Shown here: positions 25,310-33,712 of the stretch, piece after piece | Layout of the letters: every line of letters begins with the position of its first letter | Position numbering within the stretch: the first letter of the stretch is position 1 | NCBI RefSeq assembly: GCF_007989085.1 | Contig: NZ_BJVJ01000021.1 | Coordinates: 1 to 64,000, forward strand | DNA length: 64,000 nt | Source of the DNA: Pseudonocardia sulfidoxydans NBRC 16205 | GTDB taxonomy: Bacteria; Actinomycetota; Actinomycetes; Mycobacteriales; Pseudonocardiaceae | Reading direction: 5' to 3' | Notes under the pieces: model-generated | Databases searched by the model: none | What the model was told of the DNA's origin: nothing | Seen by the model: the letters and a program-made list of their open reading frames with translations, nothing else | Made by a program: the position numbers and the translations under genes

Positions 25310-26254
25310 GTGCAGCCCATGCTCGCCACCCCCGGCGCGCTCCCGACCGGCCCCGGATGGGTGTTCGAGGTCAAGTGGGACGGCATGCGGCTGCTCGCCG
25401 ACGTCCGCGACGGCGCCGTCCGGCTGCACACCCGCAGCGGCCGCGACGTCACCGGCAGTTTCCCCGAGCTCGCCGGTCTCGACGCTGTCGCGCCCGACCT
25501 GCTCCTCGACGGCGAGGTGGTGATCGTCGACCGCGGCGTCCCCAGTTTCGCCGCCCTCGCCGAGCGCATCCACGGCACCGTCAGCGCCGCCCGCGCGGCC
25601 GCGCGACCCGTCACCTTCATGACGTTCGACGTCCTGCGCCTCTACGGCGTCGACCTCACGGCGCGGCCCCTGCTCGAACGCCGCGCCACCCTCGAACGCC
25701 TCGACCTGTCCGGGGTGCCGGCACTGTCGCTGTCGCCGTCCTACACAGACGGCGCGGCCCTGCTCACCGCGACGGCCGAACAGGGCATGGAGGGTGTCGT
25801 CGCCAAACGGGCCGACGGCCCGTACACACCGGGGCGCCGCGGCGCGTGGATCGAGGTGACGCACCGGACGTCGACGCCGTGCCTCATCGCCGGCCGCCGG
25901 GCCGAACGGTCGACGGCCTCGCGGATCGCGGCGCTGCTCGTCGGTCTCCCCGGGCCCGGCGGGCTGCGGTTCGCCGGGCGGGTCACCGCGGGCCTCTCCG
26001 GAGACGCCGTCCAACGCGTCCTGCACAGCGCACTCGACGGCCTGACCCGGATCGCCCCTCCGTTCGGGGAGGACATCCCGCGCGTCGACAGCGCAGGCGC
26101 CCAGTGGTGCGAGCCGGTCGTCGTCGCCGAGATCGCGCACGCCGGCTGGTCCGACGACGGCCGGATGCTGCGCCCCGAGTTCCGCGGCCTGCGCGACGAC
26201 CTCGCTCCCGGCGACCTCGATCCCGCCCCGGTGACCCGCCCCGGCGGGGGTTGA
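25310..26254 (+). CDS. LigD-type ATP-dependent DNA ligase domain protein, atypical motif V
   Basis: A 314-residue stand-alone nucleotidyltransferase. Motif I FEVKWDGMR has the adenylated Lys. LLDGEVVI, FMTFDVLRL and EGVVAKR (motifs III to IV) are present, and a C-terminal OB-like part ends MLRPEFRGLRDD. Motif V, normally WLKVK in LigD, reads WIEVTHR, so both Lys residues that contact the nucleotide are lost. It may be a poor or inactive ligase, or one working with modified chemistry. GTG 25310 is the start. The divergent Ku gene supports a role in end joining. Confidence 0.85.
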   Translation: MQPMLATPGALPTGPGWVFEVKWDGMRLLADVRDGAVRLHTRSGRDVTGSFPELAGLDAVAPDLLLDGEVVIVDRGVPSFAALAERIHGTVSAARAAARPVTFMTFDVLRLYGVDLTARPLLERRATLERLDLSGVPALSLSPSYTDGAALLTATAEQGMEGVVAKRADGPYTPGRRGAWIEVTHRTSTPCLIAGRRAERSTASRIAALLVGLPGPGGLRFAGRVTAGLSGDAVQRVLHSALDGLTRIAPPFGEDIPRVDSAGAQWCEPVVVAEIAHAGWSDDGRMLRPEFRGLRDDLAPGDLDPAPVTRPGGG

Positions 26255-26328
26255 GCCCACCCGGGTGCTGACACCTGATCGTGTCACGGGCCAGGATGTC
26301 TCCCGACAGCTCGAGAAGGGGGCTCAAC

Positions 26329-26523
26329 ATGGTGGACTTCGACGCACTCAAGGGCAAGGCCGAGGAACTGCTCAATGAGCACGGCGACAAGATCGAGGAC
26401 GGCGCCGAGAAGCTCGGGGAGGTCGTCAAGGACAAGTTCGGCCACGACGAGCAGGTCGACATGGTCGTCGGGAAGATCAAGGACTTCGTGCCCGACCCCG
26501 AACAGCCCGCGCCCGGTCGGTGA
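26329..26523 (+). CDS. MT0933/Rv0909-like antitoxin family protein
   Basis: A 64-residue, highly charged, probably helical protein: MVDFDALKGKAEELLNEHG, then KLGEVVKDKFGHDEQVD and a Pro-rich tail. This matches the small MT0933-type antitoxin family of actinobacteria. AGAAGGGGG precedes ATG 26329. No SRPBCC-type toxin (Rv0910-like) is adjacent, so antitoxin function here is unproven; it may be a stress-related solitary member. A strong hairpin terminator follows. Confidence 0.75.
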   Translation: MVDFDALKGKAEELLNEHGDKIEDGAEKLGEVVKDKFGHDEQVDMVVGKIKDFVPDPEQPAPGR

Positions 26524-26547
26524 CCAGGCGTGATGACGTGACGGTGA

Positions 26548-26580
26548 CCGCTCCTGCCGGGTTCCCCTCGGCAGGAGCGG
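26548..26580 (+). terminator. Strong hairpin terminator
   Basis: Perfect 11-bp arms CCGCTCCTGCC and GGCAGGAGCGG with an 11-nt loop, 24 bp after the antitoxin-like gene. There is no T-tract, as is typical for this GC content. Confidence 0.7.
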
Positions 26581-26608
26581 CCGCTCCTCACCGACTACCG
26601 TGTTCACG

Positions 26609-26695
26609 ATGAGCGAGCCTCGGCGAGCGATCTCCCGACACAGCGCCTGCGCGCAGCGCCGACCGAGCTCAGGCGAGGGAGTGCGAGTGCGATGA
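26609..26695 (+). CDS. 28-residue leader ORF coupled to the next gene
   Basis: ATG 26609 lies 7 nt after a TACCGT hexamer (26596-26601), the spacing of a leaderless start. The frame encodes 28 residues beginning MSEPRRAISRHSACAQ and ends in TGA overlapping the ATG of the next gene (ATGA). It is Arg/Ser-rich and resembles no family I know. The 5' region of the downstream gene would thus be translated before it. It could also be incidental. Confidence 0.4.
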   Translation: MSEPRRAISRHSACAQRRPSSGEGVRVR

Positions 26696-27285
26696 GCGGC
26701 ATGGTGACGTGGCAGGCCGAGGACGAGGTCGGCCTGGAGGGTGCCCGGGTCCTGATCGGACAGACCGGTTTCCGCGCCCTCGGCCGGATCGTGCGGACCG
26801 GCCCGAACGGTGAGCTCACCTCGTCGTACCGGTTGGCCGTCAACGAGGACCGGGTCGTGGAGCGGCTGTCGGTCACGGCGGCGACGGCCGACCGGGAGCG
26901 GCACCTCACGATGAACCGCACCGAGGACGGCTACTGGCTGCTCGACGACGGCTCGGGCAGCACCCGGTCGGACTACGACGGCGCGGTGGACGTCGACCTC
27001 CAGCGCAGCCCGCTGTTCAACACGCTGCCGATCCGCCGGCTGAACCTGCACCTGGAACCGGGCGACCACGTGATCCCCGTGCTGTTCGTGTCGTTGCCGT
27101 CGTTGTCGGTGGAGCTGGTCGACAGGCGCTACCGGACGGTCTCGGTGTCCGACGGGACGTCACCCGCTGTGGTGAACGTCAGCTCGGGTGACTTCAGCGC
27201 CGATCTCACGGTCGACGCCGACGGCATCGTGGCGCACTACCCGGGGCTGGCCCGCCGGGTCGGGGCGATCGAGCCGGTCGCCTGA
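26692..27285 (+). CDS. putative glycolipid-binding domain protein (PF06475-like)
   Basis: A 197-residue cytosolic protein of the 'putative glycolipid-binding' family. N-terminal VTWQAEDEVGLEGARVLIG, SSYRLAVNEDRVVERLSV and the GYWLLDDG block are typical, followed by ...VDVDLQRSPLFNTLPIRRL and C-terminal LTVDADGIVAHYPGLARR. The function of the family is not established. ATG 26692 overlaps a 28-codon ORF. Its stop is 4 bp from the convergent prephenate dehydrogenase stop. Confidence 0.8.
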   Translation: MSGMVTWQAEDEVGLEGARVLIGQTGFRALGRIVRTGPNGELTSSYRLAVNEDRVVERLSVTAATADRERHLTMNRTEDGYWLLDDGSGSTRSDYDGAVDVDLQRSPLFNTLPIRRLNLHLEPGDHVIPVLFVSLPSLSVELVDRRYRTVSVSDGTSPAVVNVSSGDFSADLTVDADGIVAHYPGLARRVGAIEPVA

Positions 27286-27289
27286 GAGA

Positions 27290-28234
27290 TCAGGCCCAGC
27301 CGACGATCACGTCGCCGCGCCGGCCGAGCTCCCGCAGCTCGGGAAGGATGCCGGGGCGCAGCGTCACGTGCTCGGTGAGCGGCTCGCGCGTGGCCGACCA
27401 GCGCTGCCGCGCGAGGTAGCCGGCCTGCACGGTGGCGGCGAGCCCACCCGTCGACGCCAGTGCCCCGCGCATGGCGCCGAGCCGGCCGAGGGCCTCGTCG
27501 ACCGCGGCGAGCAGGGCGTCGCGGTTGCCCTCGCACATGGCGAGCACCAGCTCGGGCCGGGTGCCGGCGACGCGGGTGCCGTCGGCGAACGAGCTGGCCG
27601 ACAGCGCGAGGGGCAGGTCGTCGTCGGGTTCACCGGCGCCGACGGCCGCCAGCACCGCGGCGAGCAGGTGCGGCAGGTGGCTGATCCGGGCGACGGCGAG
27701 ATCGTGCTCGTCGGCCGCCGCGGGGACGACGTGCGATCCACACGCCCAGGCGAGCTCGGCGACGTCGGCCCACACGTCGAGGTCGGCGCCGTCGTCGGAG
27801 ACGACGACCCACGGGGCACCGGTGAACAACCCGGCCGTGCCGGCGGCCCAGCCCGACTCGGCGGTGCCGGCCATGGGGTGGCCGCCGACGTAGCGGGCCC
27901 GCGGCGCGTACCGCGCGACCTCGTCGGCGACCGCGACCTTGACGCTGACGGCGTCGGTCAGCCGCACCGTCGGAGCGACCTCACCGACGCGGCGCAGCAC
28001 GTCGGGAAGGGCGGGCAGCGGGGTCGCGAGCACGACGAGCGCATCGGCCTCGGCGGCCCGGCGAAGGGCGGCGTCGAGGTCGGTGGTGACGTCGTAGCCG
28101 TCGGCGCGGGCCTGCTCGGCCGTACCCTCCGACGCGCTCGTGCCCCACACCGTCCGCCCGGCCTTGTCGGCGGCCCGGATCAGCGAGCCGCCGATGAGCC
28201 CGGTCCCGATGACGCACAGCGCACGCTCACCCAT
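27290..28234 (-). CDS. tyrA: prephenate dehydrogenase
   Basis: A 314-residue NAD(P)-dependent enzyme of tyrosine biosynthesis, converting prephenate to 4-hydroxyphenylpyruvate. The Rossmann motif CVIGTGLIGGSLIRAA is at the N-terminus. LVVLATPLPALPD, LTDAVSVK and the substrate-binding YVGGHPMAGTAESGW with its catalytic His follow, then ARISHLPHLLAAVLA. There is no ACT domain. It sits near tadA, as tyrA does in Mycobacterium tuberculosis (Rv3752c-Rv3754). ATG 28234 is clear. Confidence 0.93.
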   Translation of the reverse strand: MGERALCVIGTGLIGGSLIRAADKAGRTVWGTSASEGTAEQARADGYDVTTDLDAALRRAAEADALVVLATPLPALPDVLRRVGEVAPTVRLTDAVSVKVAVADEVARYAPRARYVGGHPMAGTAESGWAAGTAGLFTGAPWVVVSDDGADLDVWADVAELAWACGSHVVPAAADEHDLAVARISHLPHLLAAVLAAVGAGEPDDDLPLALSASSFADGTRVAGTRPELVLAMCEGNRDALLAAVDEALGRLGAMRGALASTGGLAATVQAGYLARQRWSATREPLTEHVTLRPGILPELRELGRRGDVIVGWA

Positions 28235-28257
28235 GCGGCGGAACGGTACGCGGGGGG

Positions 28258-29601
28258 TCAGGCGCGCTCGATCGCGGCCGCCACCCGCAGCACGCCGCGC
28301 TCCTCCAGCCGGACGCCGACGACCTGGACGCCCACGGGCAGGCCCGCGAACTGCCCGTCGGTGGCCGGCGACGGGCCGGGGACCGACACCGCGGGCCAGC
28401 CGGTCACGTTGAACGGCAGCGTCAGTTCGAGCAGCCCCATCCGGACGGGCGCGTTCTTCCCCTCGATCTCCACGGTGGTGGCGTGCAGCGGGGTGGCGGG
28501 CTGGCGGGTCGTCGCCAGGACGAGGACGTCGACGGCGTCGCACGCCTGCCGCATCGCGGTGGTGAGCCGCAGCCGGGCGCGCTGCGCGTCGACGTACTCC
28601 GACGCGGTGATGTGGTCGTTCGGCTCGAGCCGCTCCAACGTGGCGGGCTGGTAGTCGCCGCGGCGCGTCGCGAGCCAGGCGCGGTGCGTCGCGTAGGCCT
28701 CTGCGTTGCAGATGTCGAAGTAGGTCTTGGGGATCCGGTCGATCATGGGCGTCGAGATCTCGGTGACCTGGGCGCCCTGCTTCTCCAGCAGCGCCACCGC
28801 CTCGGCGACGTTGGCGCGGGTGTCGGGGTCGGCCGCCTGCCAGTACGGGTCGGTCAGGACGCCGACCCGCACACCCGACACGCCGGGCAGCTGGATGCCG
28901 CCACCCGTCCCGCCGGAGCGGCTCAGCACGTCCCACGCGACGCTCGTCGAGTGCGTGTCGCCCGCGAGGAGCCCGACGTGGTCGTAGGTGTCCGACAGCG
29001 GGAACACGCCCTCCGTGGGCAGCACCCCGCGGGTCGGCTTGAGGCCGACGACCCCGCACAGCGCCGCCGGGGTGCGGACGCTCGCGCCCGTGTCGGTCCC
29101 GACCGTCAACGCCAGGTGTCCGGCCGCGACGGCCGCCGCCGGGCCCGACGACGACCCGCCGGTGATGCGGGTCGGGTCGTGCGGGTTGAGCGCCGGGCCG
29201 GACGCCGAGGTGTCGCCGGTGGGCCCGTAGGCGAACTCCTGCGTGTGCAGCTTCGCGACGACGATCGCACCGGCCTCGCGCAGCCGCGTCACGATCGGCG
29301 CGTCGGCCGCGGCGGGCGGCGAGTCGGCCATGACGTCGGACCCGCACAGCGTCTGCAGGCCCTCCACGTCGACCAGGTCCTTCACCCCGACGGCGACGCC
29401 GTGCAGCGGGCCGCGCCACTCGCCGCGGGCGATCTCGTCGGTGGCCGTGGCGGCGTCGGCCAGCGCGCGCTCCTCGTCGAGGGTGACCACCGAGTTCGTG
29501 GTGTCGCCGCGGAGCCGCTCCAGCGTGTCGCGCAGGTGCTCGGTCGGGGAGAGCTCACCGGATCGCAGGGCGAGCGACAGGTCACGGATCGAGAGGGCCA
29601 C
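28258..29601 (-). CDS. amidase signature family enzyme
   Basis: A 447-residue amidase hydrolysing a C-N amide bond. The Ser-cisSer-Lys triad is visible: Lys in GVAVGVKDLVD (about 76), cis-Ser in GGSSSGPAAAVAAG and nucleophile Ser in GTDTGASVRTPA, where Ala replaces the usual Gly before Ser. It is one of three consecutive minus-strand genes (M20 hydrolase, amidase, tyrA), 23 bp upstream of tyrA and possibly cotranscribed. Substrate unknown; the GatA role is unlikely because no gatCB is nearby. Confidence 0.9.
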   Translation of the reverse strand: MALSIRDLSLALRSGELSPTEHLRDTLERLRGDTTNSVVTLDEERALADAATATDEIARGEWRGPLHGVAVGVKDLVDVEGLQTLCGSDVMADSPPAAADAPIVTRLREAGAIVVAKLHTQEFAYGPTGDTSASGPALNPHDPTRITGGSSSGPAAAVAAGHLALTVGTDTGASVRTPAALCGVVGLKPTRGVLPTEGVFPLSDTYDHVGLLAGDTHSTSVAWDVLSRSGGTGGGIQLPGVSGVRVGVLTDPYWQAADPDTRANVAEAVALLEKQGAQVTEISTPMIDRIPKTYFDICNAEAYATHRAWLATRRGDYQPATLERLEPNDHITASEYVDAQRARLRLTTAMRQACDAVDVLVLATTRQPATPLHATTVEIEGKNAPVRMGLLELTLPFNVTGWPAVSVPGPSPATDGQFAGLPVGVQVVGVRLEERGVLRVAAAIERA

Positions 29602-29652
29602 CCCGCAAGCTTGCTACTCGGGCCCGCAGGACCCGAGCGGGGGTAGCGCGGG

Positions 29653-30873
29653 TCACGCGCGGGCCAGCGTCTCCAGCGCGAGGCCGGCGTAGAGCGCGAC
29701 GCCGGTGGCCATCGCCGCCTCGTCGAACACCACGCGGTTGGAGTGGTTCGACGCCGCCTCCGACGGGTCGATCCCCGGCGGGCAGGCCCCCAGGAACGCC
29801 AGCGCGCCCGGCACCTCGCGCAGCACGTAGGAGAAGTCCTCGGCGCCCATGATCGGGTCCGGCATCTCGACGCTCCGCCGCGCCCCCACGAGCCGTCGGC
29901 CCAGGTCGGACACCTTCGCCGCCGCCTGCCGGTCGTTCGACGTGACCGGATAGCCCGAGCCGATCCGCACCTCGGCCTCACAGCCGTGCGCCATCGCCGT
30001 GTAGCGGCAGACCCGACGGACCTCCTCGTGCAGCATCCGGCGGACGGGCTCGGACATCGTCCGCAGCGTGCCCTCCATCTCGGCGGTCTCCGGGATGACG
30101 TTGTTCGTCGTGCCCGCGGTGATCCGCGCGATCGTCAGCACCGCGGGCTGGTGGGTGTCGACGCGACGGGTCAGCATCGTCTGCAACGCCCCCACCATCG
30201 CCGCCGCCGCCGGTACCGGGTCGACCGCGTCGTGCGGCGCCGACGCGTGCCCGCCACGCCCCGTCACCGTCACGTGCAGCGTGTCGGCCGCCGCCATGAT
30301 CGGCCCCGGCCGCGTGTGCACGTCGCCGCTCGGCACCGTCGCGCTCACGTGCAGCGCGAACGCCGACTCCGGCATCCCCGCCGGCCCACCCGGACCCAGC
30401 AGCCCCTCGTCGATCATGTGCCGGGCGCCGTGGAAGCCCTCCTCGCCCGGCTGGAACATGAACAGCACACGACCCGCCAGCTCGTCGCGCGACTCCGCCA
30501 GCAGCCGCGCCGCCGACGCCAGCATCGCGACGTGCACGTCGTGCCCGCACGCGTGCATCGCCCCCTCGATCGTCGACGCGAACTCCACCCCGGAGTCCTC
30601 GTGCAGCGGCAGGGCGTCCATGTCGCCGCGCAGCAGCACCGTCGGCCCCGACCGCGCACCCTCCAGCACCGCGACGACCGACGACACCTCCCGCCCCAGG
30701 TGGACCCGCACCGGGAGGTCGGCCAGCGCACCCAGGACGGCCTCCTGCGTCCGCGGCAACCGCAGCCCGATCTCGGGGTGCCGGTGCAGTGCGCGGCGCA
30801 ACGTCACCGTCCGCGGCTGCACCGCCCGGGCACGCCGGTGCAGCTCGGCGAGACGCGCGTCGGCCGGGGACAT
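29653..30873 (-). CDS. M20 family metal-dependent amidohydrolase
   Basis: A 406-residue amidohydrolase/carboxypeptidase-like enzyme (IAA-amino acid hydrolase/hippurate hydrolase type). Metal-site motifs are visible: LRGDMDALPL, MHACGHDVHVAML, FQPGEEGFHGARHMIDEG and the late MGAEDFSYVL. The dimerisation-domain GRGGHASAPHDAVDP is present. It is expected to be cytosolic with two divalent metals, removing acyl or amino acid groups. ATG 30873 gives MSPADARLAEL. The amidase gene follows 51 bp downstream. Confidence 0.92.
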   Translation of the reverse strand: MSPADARLAELHRRARAVQPRTVTLRRALHRHPEIGLRLPRTQEAVLGALADLPVRVHLGREVSSVVAVLEGARSGPTVLLRGDMDALPLHEDSGVEFASTIEGAMHACGHDVHVAMLASAARLLAESRDELAGRVLFMFQPGEEGFHGARHMIDEGLLGPGGPAGMPESAFALHVSATVPSGDVHTRPGPIMAAADTLHVTVTGRGGHASAPHDAVDPVPAAAAMVGALQTMLTRRVDTHQPAVLTIARITAGTTNNVIPETAEMEGTLRTMSEPVRRMLHEEVRRVCRYTAMAHGCEAEVRIGSGYPVTSNDRQAAAKVSDLGRRLVGARRSVEMPDPIMGAEDFSYVLREVPGALAFLGACPPGIDPSEAASNHSNRVVFDEAAMATGVALYAGLALETLARA

Positions 30874-30987
30874 GCGCCGATCCTCGCACTGCCGGGACCT
30901 GATCGGGTGCACTTCCACCGGGTGACGGAACGGCGAAGATATGGCTGTGGCGTGGACCACACAGGGTGACGCGCCTACCGTAGAGGG

Positions 30988-31500
30988 ATGGCGGTGCAGA
31001 GCGTCCAGTCGCGCGACGACACGCGTGACCAGGCACTTCCCGGATACGCGGTCGCCGCGATCCGGGAGGAGGGCCGCTGGCGCTGCGCCCGGCTCGACGC
31101 TGCCGCCCTCGTCGACCTCGACGCCGCCATCACCGAGCTGCGCGCCCAGCGCTCCACCGGTGCCGTCGTCGGCCTCCTCGACGTCGACGACGAGTTCTTC
31201 GTCCTGCTGCGCCCCGCCCCGGGCGGGGTGTCGCTGCTGGTGTCCGACGCCGTCGCCGCCCTCGACTACGACGTCGCCGCCGACGTCCTCGACCTGCTGC
31301 GGATCGACCTGCCCGCCGAGGGCGAGGACGCGCTGTGGCCCGAGGGCGACCTCGGCATCCTCGCCGACCTCGGCCTCCCGGCCGAGGAGCTCGAGGTCCT
31401 CGTCGGCGAGCTCGAGCTCTACCCCGACGAGCAGCTCGCCACCATCGCCCGCCGCTGCGGCTTCGCCGATGCGCTCGACGAGGTCGTCGGCGGCCGCTGA
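30988..31500 (+). CDS. tRNA adenosine deaminase-associated protein
   Basis: A 170-residue acidic protein found next to tadA in many actinobacteria (TIGR03941-type). Landmarks are GYAVAAIREEGRWRCARL, VVGLLDVDDEFFVLLRP, the Leu/Glu-rich middle and the C-terminal ARRCGFADALDEVVGG. ATG 30988 is 6 nt after TACCGT (30976-30981), suggesting a leaderless mRNA. TadA follows 9 bp later in the same direction. Its molecular role is not known. Confidence 0.88.
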   Translation: MAVQSVQSRDDTRDQALPGYAVAAIREEGRWRCARLDAAALVDLDAAITELRAQRSTGAVVGLLDVDDEFFVLLRPAPGGVSLLVSDAVAALDYDVAADVLDLLRIDLPAEGEDALWPEGDLGILADLGLPAEELEVLVGELELYPDEQLATIARRCGFADALDEVVGGR

Positions 31501-31509
31501 GCCCTCCCG

Positions 31510-31974
31510 GTGATCCCCGCCCCTTCCGACGAGCAGCTCGTCCGACGCGCCCTCGACGTGGCCCGTGGTGCCCTCGCGACCGGTGACGTCCCCATCGGTG
31601 CGGTCGTCGTCGACGCCTCCGGTGCCGAGGTCGCGGCGGCCTGCAACGCCCGCGAGGCACTCGGCGACCCCACCGCGCACGCCGAGGTCCTCGCCCTGCG
31701 CGCCGCCGCCGCGGCCGTGGGGGAGTGGCGGCTGGAGCAGTGCACCCTCATCGTGACCCTGGAGCCCTGCACCATGTGCGCCGGCGCGATCTGGCTCTCC
31801 CGCGTCCCCCGCGTCGTGTTCGGGGCGTGGGAGCCGAAGACGGGCGCCGTCGGATCCCTGTGGGACGTCCTGCGCGATCGTCGGCTCAACCACCGCCCCG
31901 AGGTCGTCGCCGGGATCCTGGCCGACGAGTGCGCCGCGTTGCTGCAGGATTTCTTCACCGAACACCGTCGATAG
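31510..31974 (+). CDS. tadA: tRNA adenosine(34) deaminase TadA
   Basis: A 154-residue zinc enzyme converting A34 to inosine in tRNA-Arg(ACG). The zinc and catalytic motifs are TAHAEVLALR (His and Glu) and LEPCTMCAGAIWLSR (two Cys). The start is GTG 31510, giving MIPAPSDEQL. It lies between its associated protein and a Nudix gene. The TAG stop is shared with the -10 hexamer of that Nudix gene. Confidence 0.95.
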   Translation: MIPAPSDEQLVRRALDVARGALATGDVPIGAVVVDASGAEVAAACNAREALGDPTAHAEVLALRAAAAAVGEWRLEQCTLIVTLEPCTMCAGAIWLSRVPRVVFGAWEPKTGAVGSLWDVLRDRRLNHRPEVVAGILADECAALLQDFFTEHRR

Positions 31975-31983
31975 GGTTGCGGG

Positions 31984-32454
31984 GTGCCCGCCACCCGCGT
32001 GCAGCGAGCCGCTGCCTACGTCGTCTGCGTCGAGGACGGGCAGGTCCTGCTCAGCAGGCTGACGCCCCGCCTCGGATCGCGCTGGACCCTCCCCGGCGGC
32101 GGTATCGAACACGGCGAACACCCCGCCGACACCGCCGTCCGCGAGGCCGAGGAGGAGACCGGCCTCGATGTGCGCGTCGACGACCTCCTCACCGTCGACT
32201 CCCTCCACCTCGTCCGCGACCACGTCACCGGCGCCGAGCTGGACCACCACGCGATCCGGATCGTCTACTCCGGAACCGTCGTCGGCGGGACGCTGCGCAA
32301 CGAGGTCGGCGGCTCCAGCGACGCCGCCGCCTGGGTCCCGATCGCGGCCCTCGACACCCTCGACCAGGTCAGCCTCGTCAAGATCGGTATGGACGCCTGG
32401 CGTGCCACGCAACGGGACCTCCCCGGCGCCGGGGTCGTGGAGGGGGCCGGGTAA
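31984..32454 (+). CDS. Nudix hydrolase
   Basis: A 156-residue Nudix protein. The Nudix box reads GGIEHGEHPADTAVREAEEETG in parts: GGIEHGEHP, then REAEEETGL, fitting GX5EX7REUXEEXGU. It would hydrolyse a nucleoside diphosphate linked to another moiety. GTG 31984 lies 6 nt after TAGGGT (31972-31977), which overlaps the tadA stop, so it has its own leaderless promoter. tRNA-Ser follows 10 bp after the stop. Confidence 0.9.
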   Translation: MPATRVQRAAAYVVCVEDGQVLLSRLTPRLGSRWTLPGGGIEHGEHPADTAVREAEEETGLDVRVDDLLTVDSLHLVRDHVTGAELDHHAIRIVYSGTVVGGTLRNEVGGSSDAAAWVPIAALDTLDQVSLVKIGMDAWRATQRDLPGAGVVEGAG

Positions 32455-32464
32455 GCTCGTCGGC

Positions 32465-32554
32465 GGTAGCGTGTCCGAGCGGCCGAAGGAGCACGCCTCG
32501 AAAGCGTGTGAGGGTTCACGCCCTCCGTGGGTTCAAATCCCACCGCTACCGCCA
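32465..32554 (+). tRNA. tRNA-Ser (CGA)
   Basis: A 90-nt tRNA with encoded CCA. Acceptor arms GGTAGCG and CGCTACC pair, the anticodon loop is CTCGAAA (anticodon CGA), a long variable arm typical of Ser is present, and the T arm has GTTCAAATC. It reads UCG codons. Confidence 0.95.
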
Positions 32555-32567
32555 GCCTGAACAGGCG

Positions 32568-32605
32568 AAACGCCGGGCCTCCCGCACAGGGAGCGCCCGG
32601 CGTTT
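32568..32605 (+). terminator. Terminator after tRNA-Ser
   Basis: Perfect 11-bp arms AAACGCCGGGC and GCCCGGCGTTT with a 16-nt loop, 14 bp after the tRNA and followed by TCTG. Confidence 0.75.
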
Positions 32606-32703
32606 CTGCGTGCGCCGTCGGCTGCCGCACGCCTTGTGTACGCGCCGCACCCGTTGCAGCCGGTGCGGCGCGTACGAAAGATGTGCGCCGATAGCGTGGG
32701 CCG

Positions 32704-33666
32704 GTGCCGCAGACGCGCCTCGACACCGACCGCATCCGGGCCGCACGCCGGGTGATCGACCCGGTCTTCCTCGACAGCCCGCTCTACCGGTGCGACGCCC
32801 TCGAACCCGAACTCGGCTGCGCGGTGAGCATCAAGCTGGAGACGGCGAACCCGGTGCGCAGCTTCAAGGGTCGCGGCACCGAACTGATCGCGGCCGGCCT
32901 CGGCGCCGGGTCGGTCGTGTGCGCGAGCGCGGGCAACCTCGGCCAGGCCCTGGCCTGGTCGGGGCGCAAGCGAGGTCTCGACGTCACCGTCGTCGCATCG
33001 CGTGCCGCGCCGGCCGCGAAGCTCGACCGCATCCGCGCCCTCGGTGCCCGGCTGGAACTGGTCGACGGCGACTTCGACGCCGCCCGGGAGCGGGCGTCGG
33101 ACATCGCGCGCCGCGACGGCATCCGGCTGGTCGAGGACAGCCTCGACGTCGAGACCTGCGAAGGTGCGGCGACCATCGGCCTGGAGATCGCGCGGCAGGC
33201 GCCGTCGGCGGAGGTCGTGCTGATCGCCCTGGGCGGCGGCGCCATGGCCACCGGCATCGGGCACGTGCTGACCGAGCTCGCGCCCGGGGTCGAGGTCGTG
33301 TGCGTGCAGCCCGCAGGTGCCCCGGCGATGACGCTGTCCTACCGGGAGCGGCGCGTCGTCACGACGGAGTCGACGAACACGATCGCCGACGGCGTCGCCG
33401 GCCGCTGCCCGATCCCCGAGGTACTCGACGACCTCCTGCAGGTCGCCGACGACGCCGTCCTCGTGGAGGAGGACTCGATCGTCGCGGGCGTGCGGATGCT
33501 GTTCGAGCACGCGGGTCTGGTCGTCGAACCCTCGGGGGCGCTGGGCGTCGCCGCGCTCCTGGAGAACAGGGAGCGCTTCGCGGACCGGCGGGTGGTGACC
33601 GTGGTGTGCGGCGGCAACGTCGACCCGGCTGCGCACCGCTGCTGGGTCGCGCCGAGACCGACGTGA
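32704..33666 (+). CDS. threonine/serine dehydratase-like PLP enzyme
   Basis: A 320-residue fold type II PLP enzyme. The Schiff-base Lys is in PVRSFKGRGTE (about 55), the Asn-containing pyridine loop is ASAGNLGQALA, and the phosphate-binding Gly-rich loop is ALGGGAMATGIG. Deamination of Thr or Ser, or a related beta-elimination, is likely. There is no C-terminal ACT domain, so it is not a classical regulated biosynthetic IlvA. GTG 32704 lies 6 nt after TAGCGT (32692-32697), a leaderless signature. Confidence 0.88.
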   Translation: MPQTRLDTDRIRAARRVIDPVFLDSPLYRCDALEPELGCAVSIKLETANPVRSFKGRGTELIAAGLGAGSVVCASAGNLGQALAWSGRKRGLDVTVVASRAAPAAKLDRIRALGARLELVDGDFDAARERASDIARRDGIRLVEDSLDVETCEGAATIGLEIARQAPSAEVVLIALGGGAMATGIGHVLTELAPGVEVVCVQPAGAPAMTLSYRERRVVTTESTNTIADGVAGRCPIPEVLDDLLQVADDAVLVEEDSIVAGVRMLFEHAGLVVEPSGALGVAALLENRERFADRRVVTVVCGGNVDPAAHRCWVAPRPT

Positions 33667-33712
33667 GTGCTGTTCCCAGGCCTGCGGACAGCCCTCCTGT
33701 TGGTCTCGGCGC

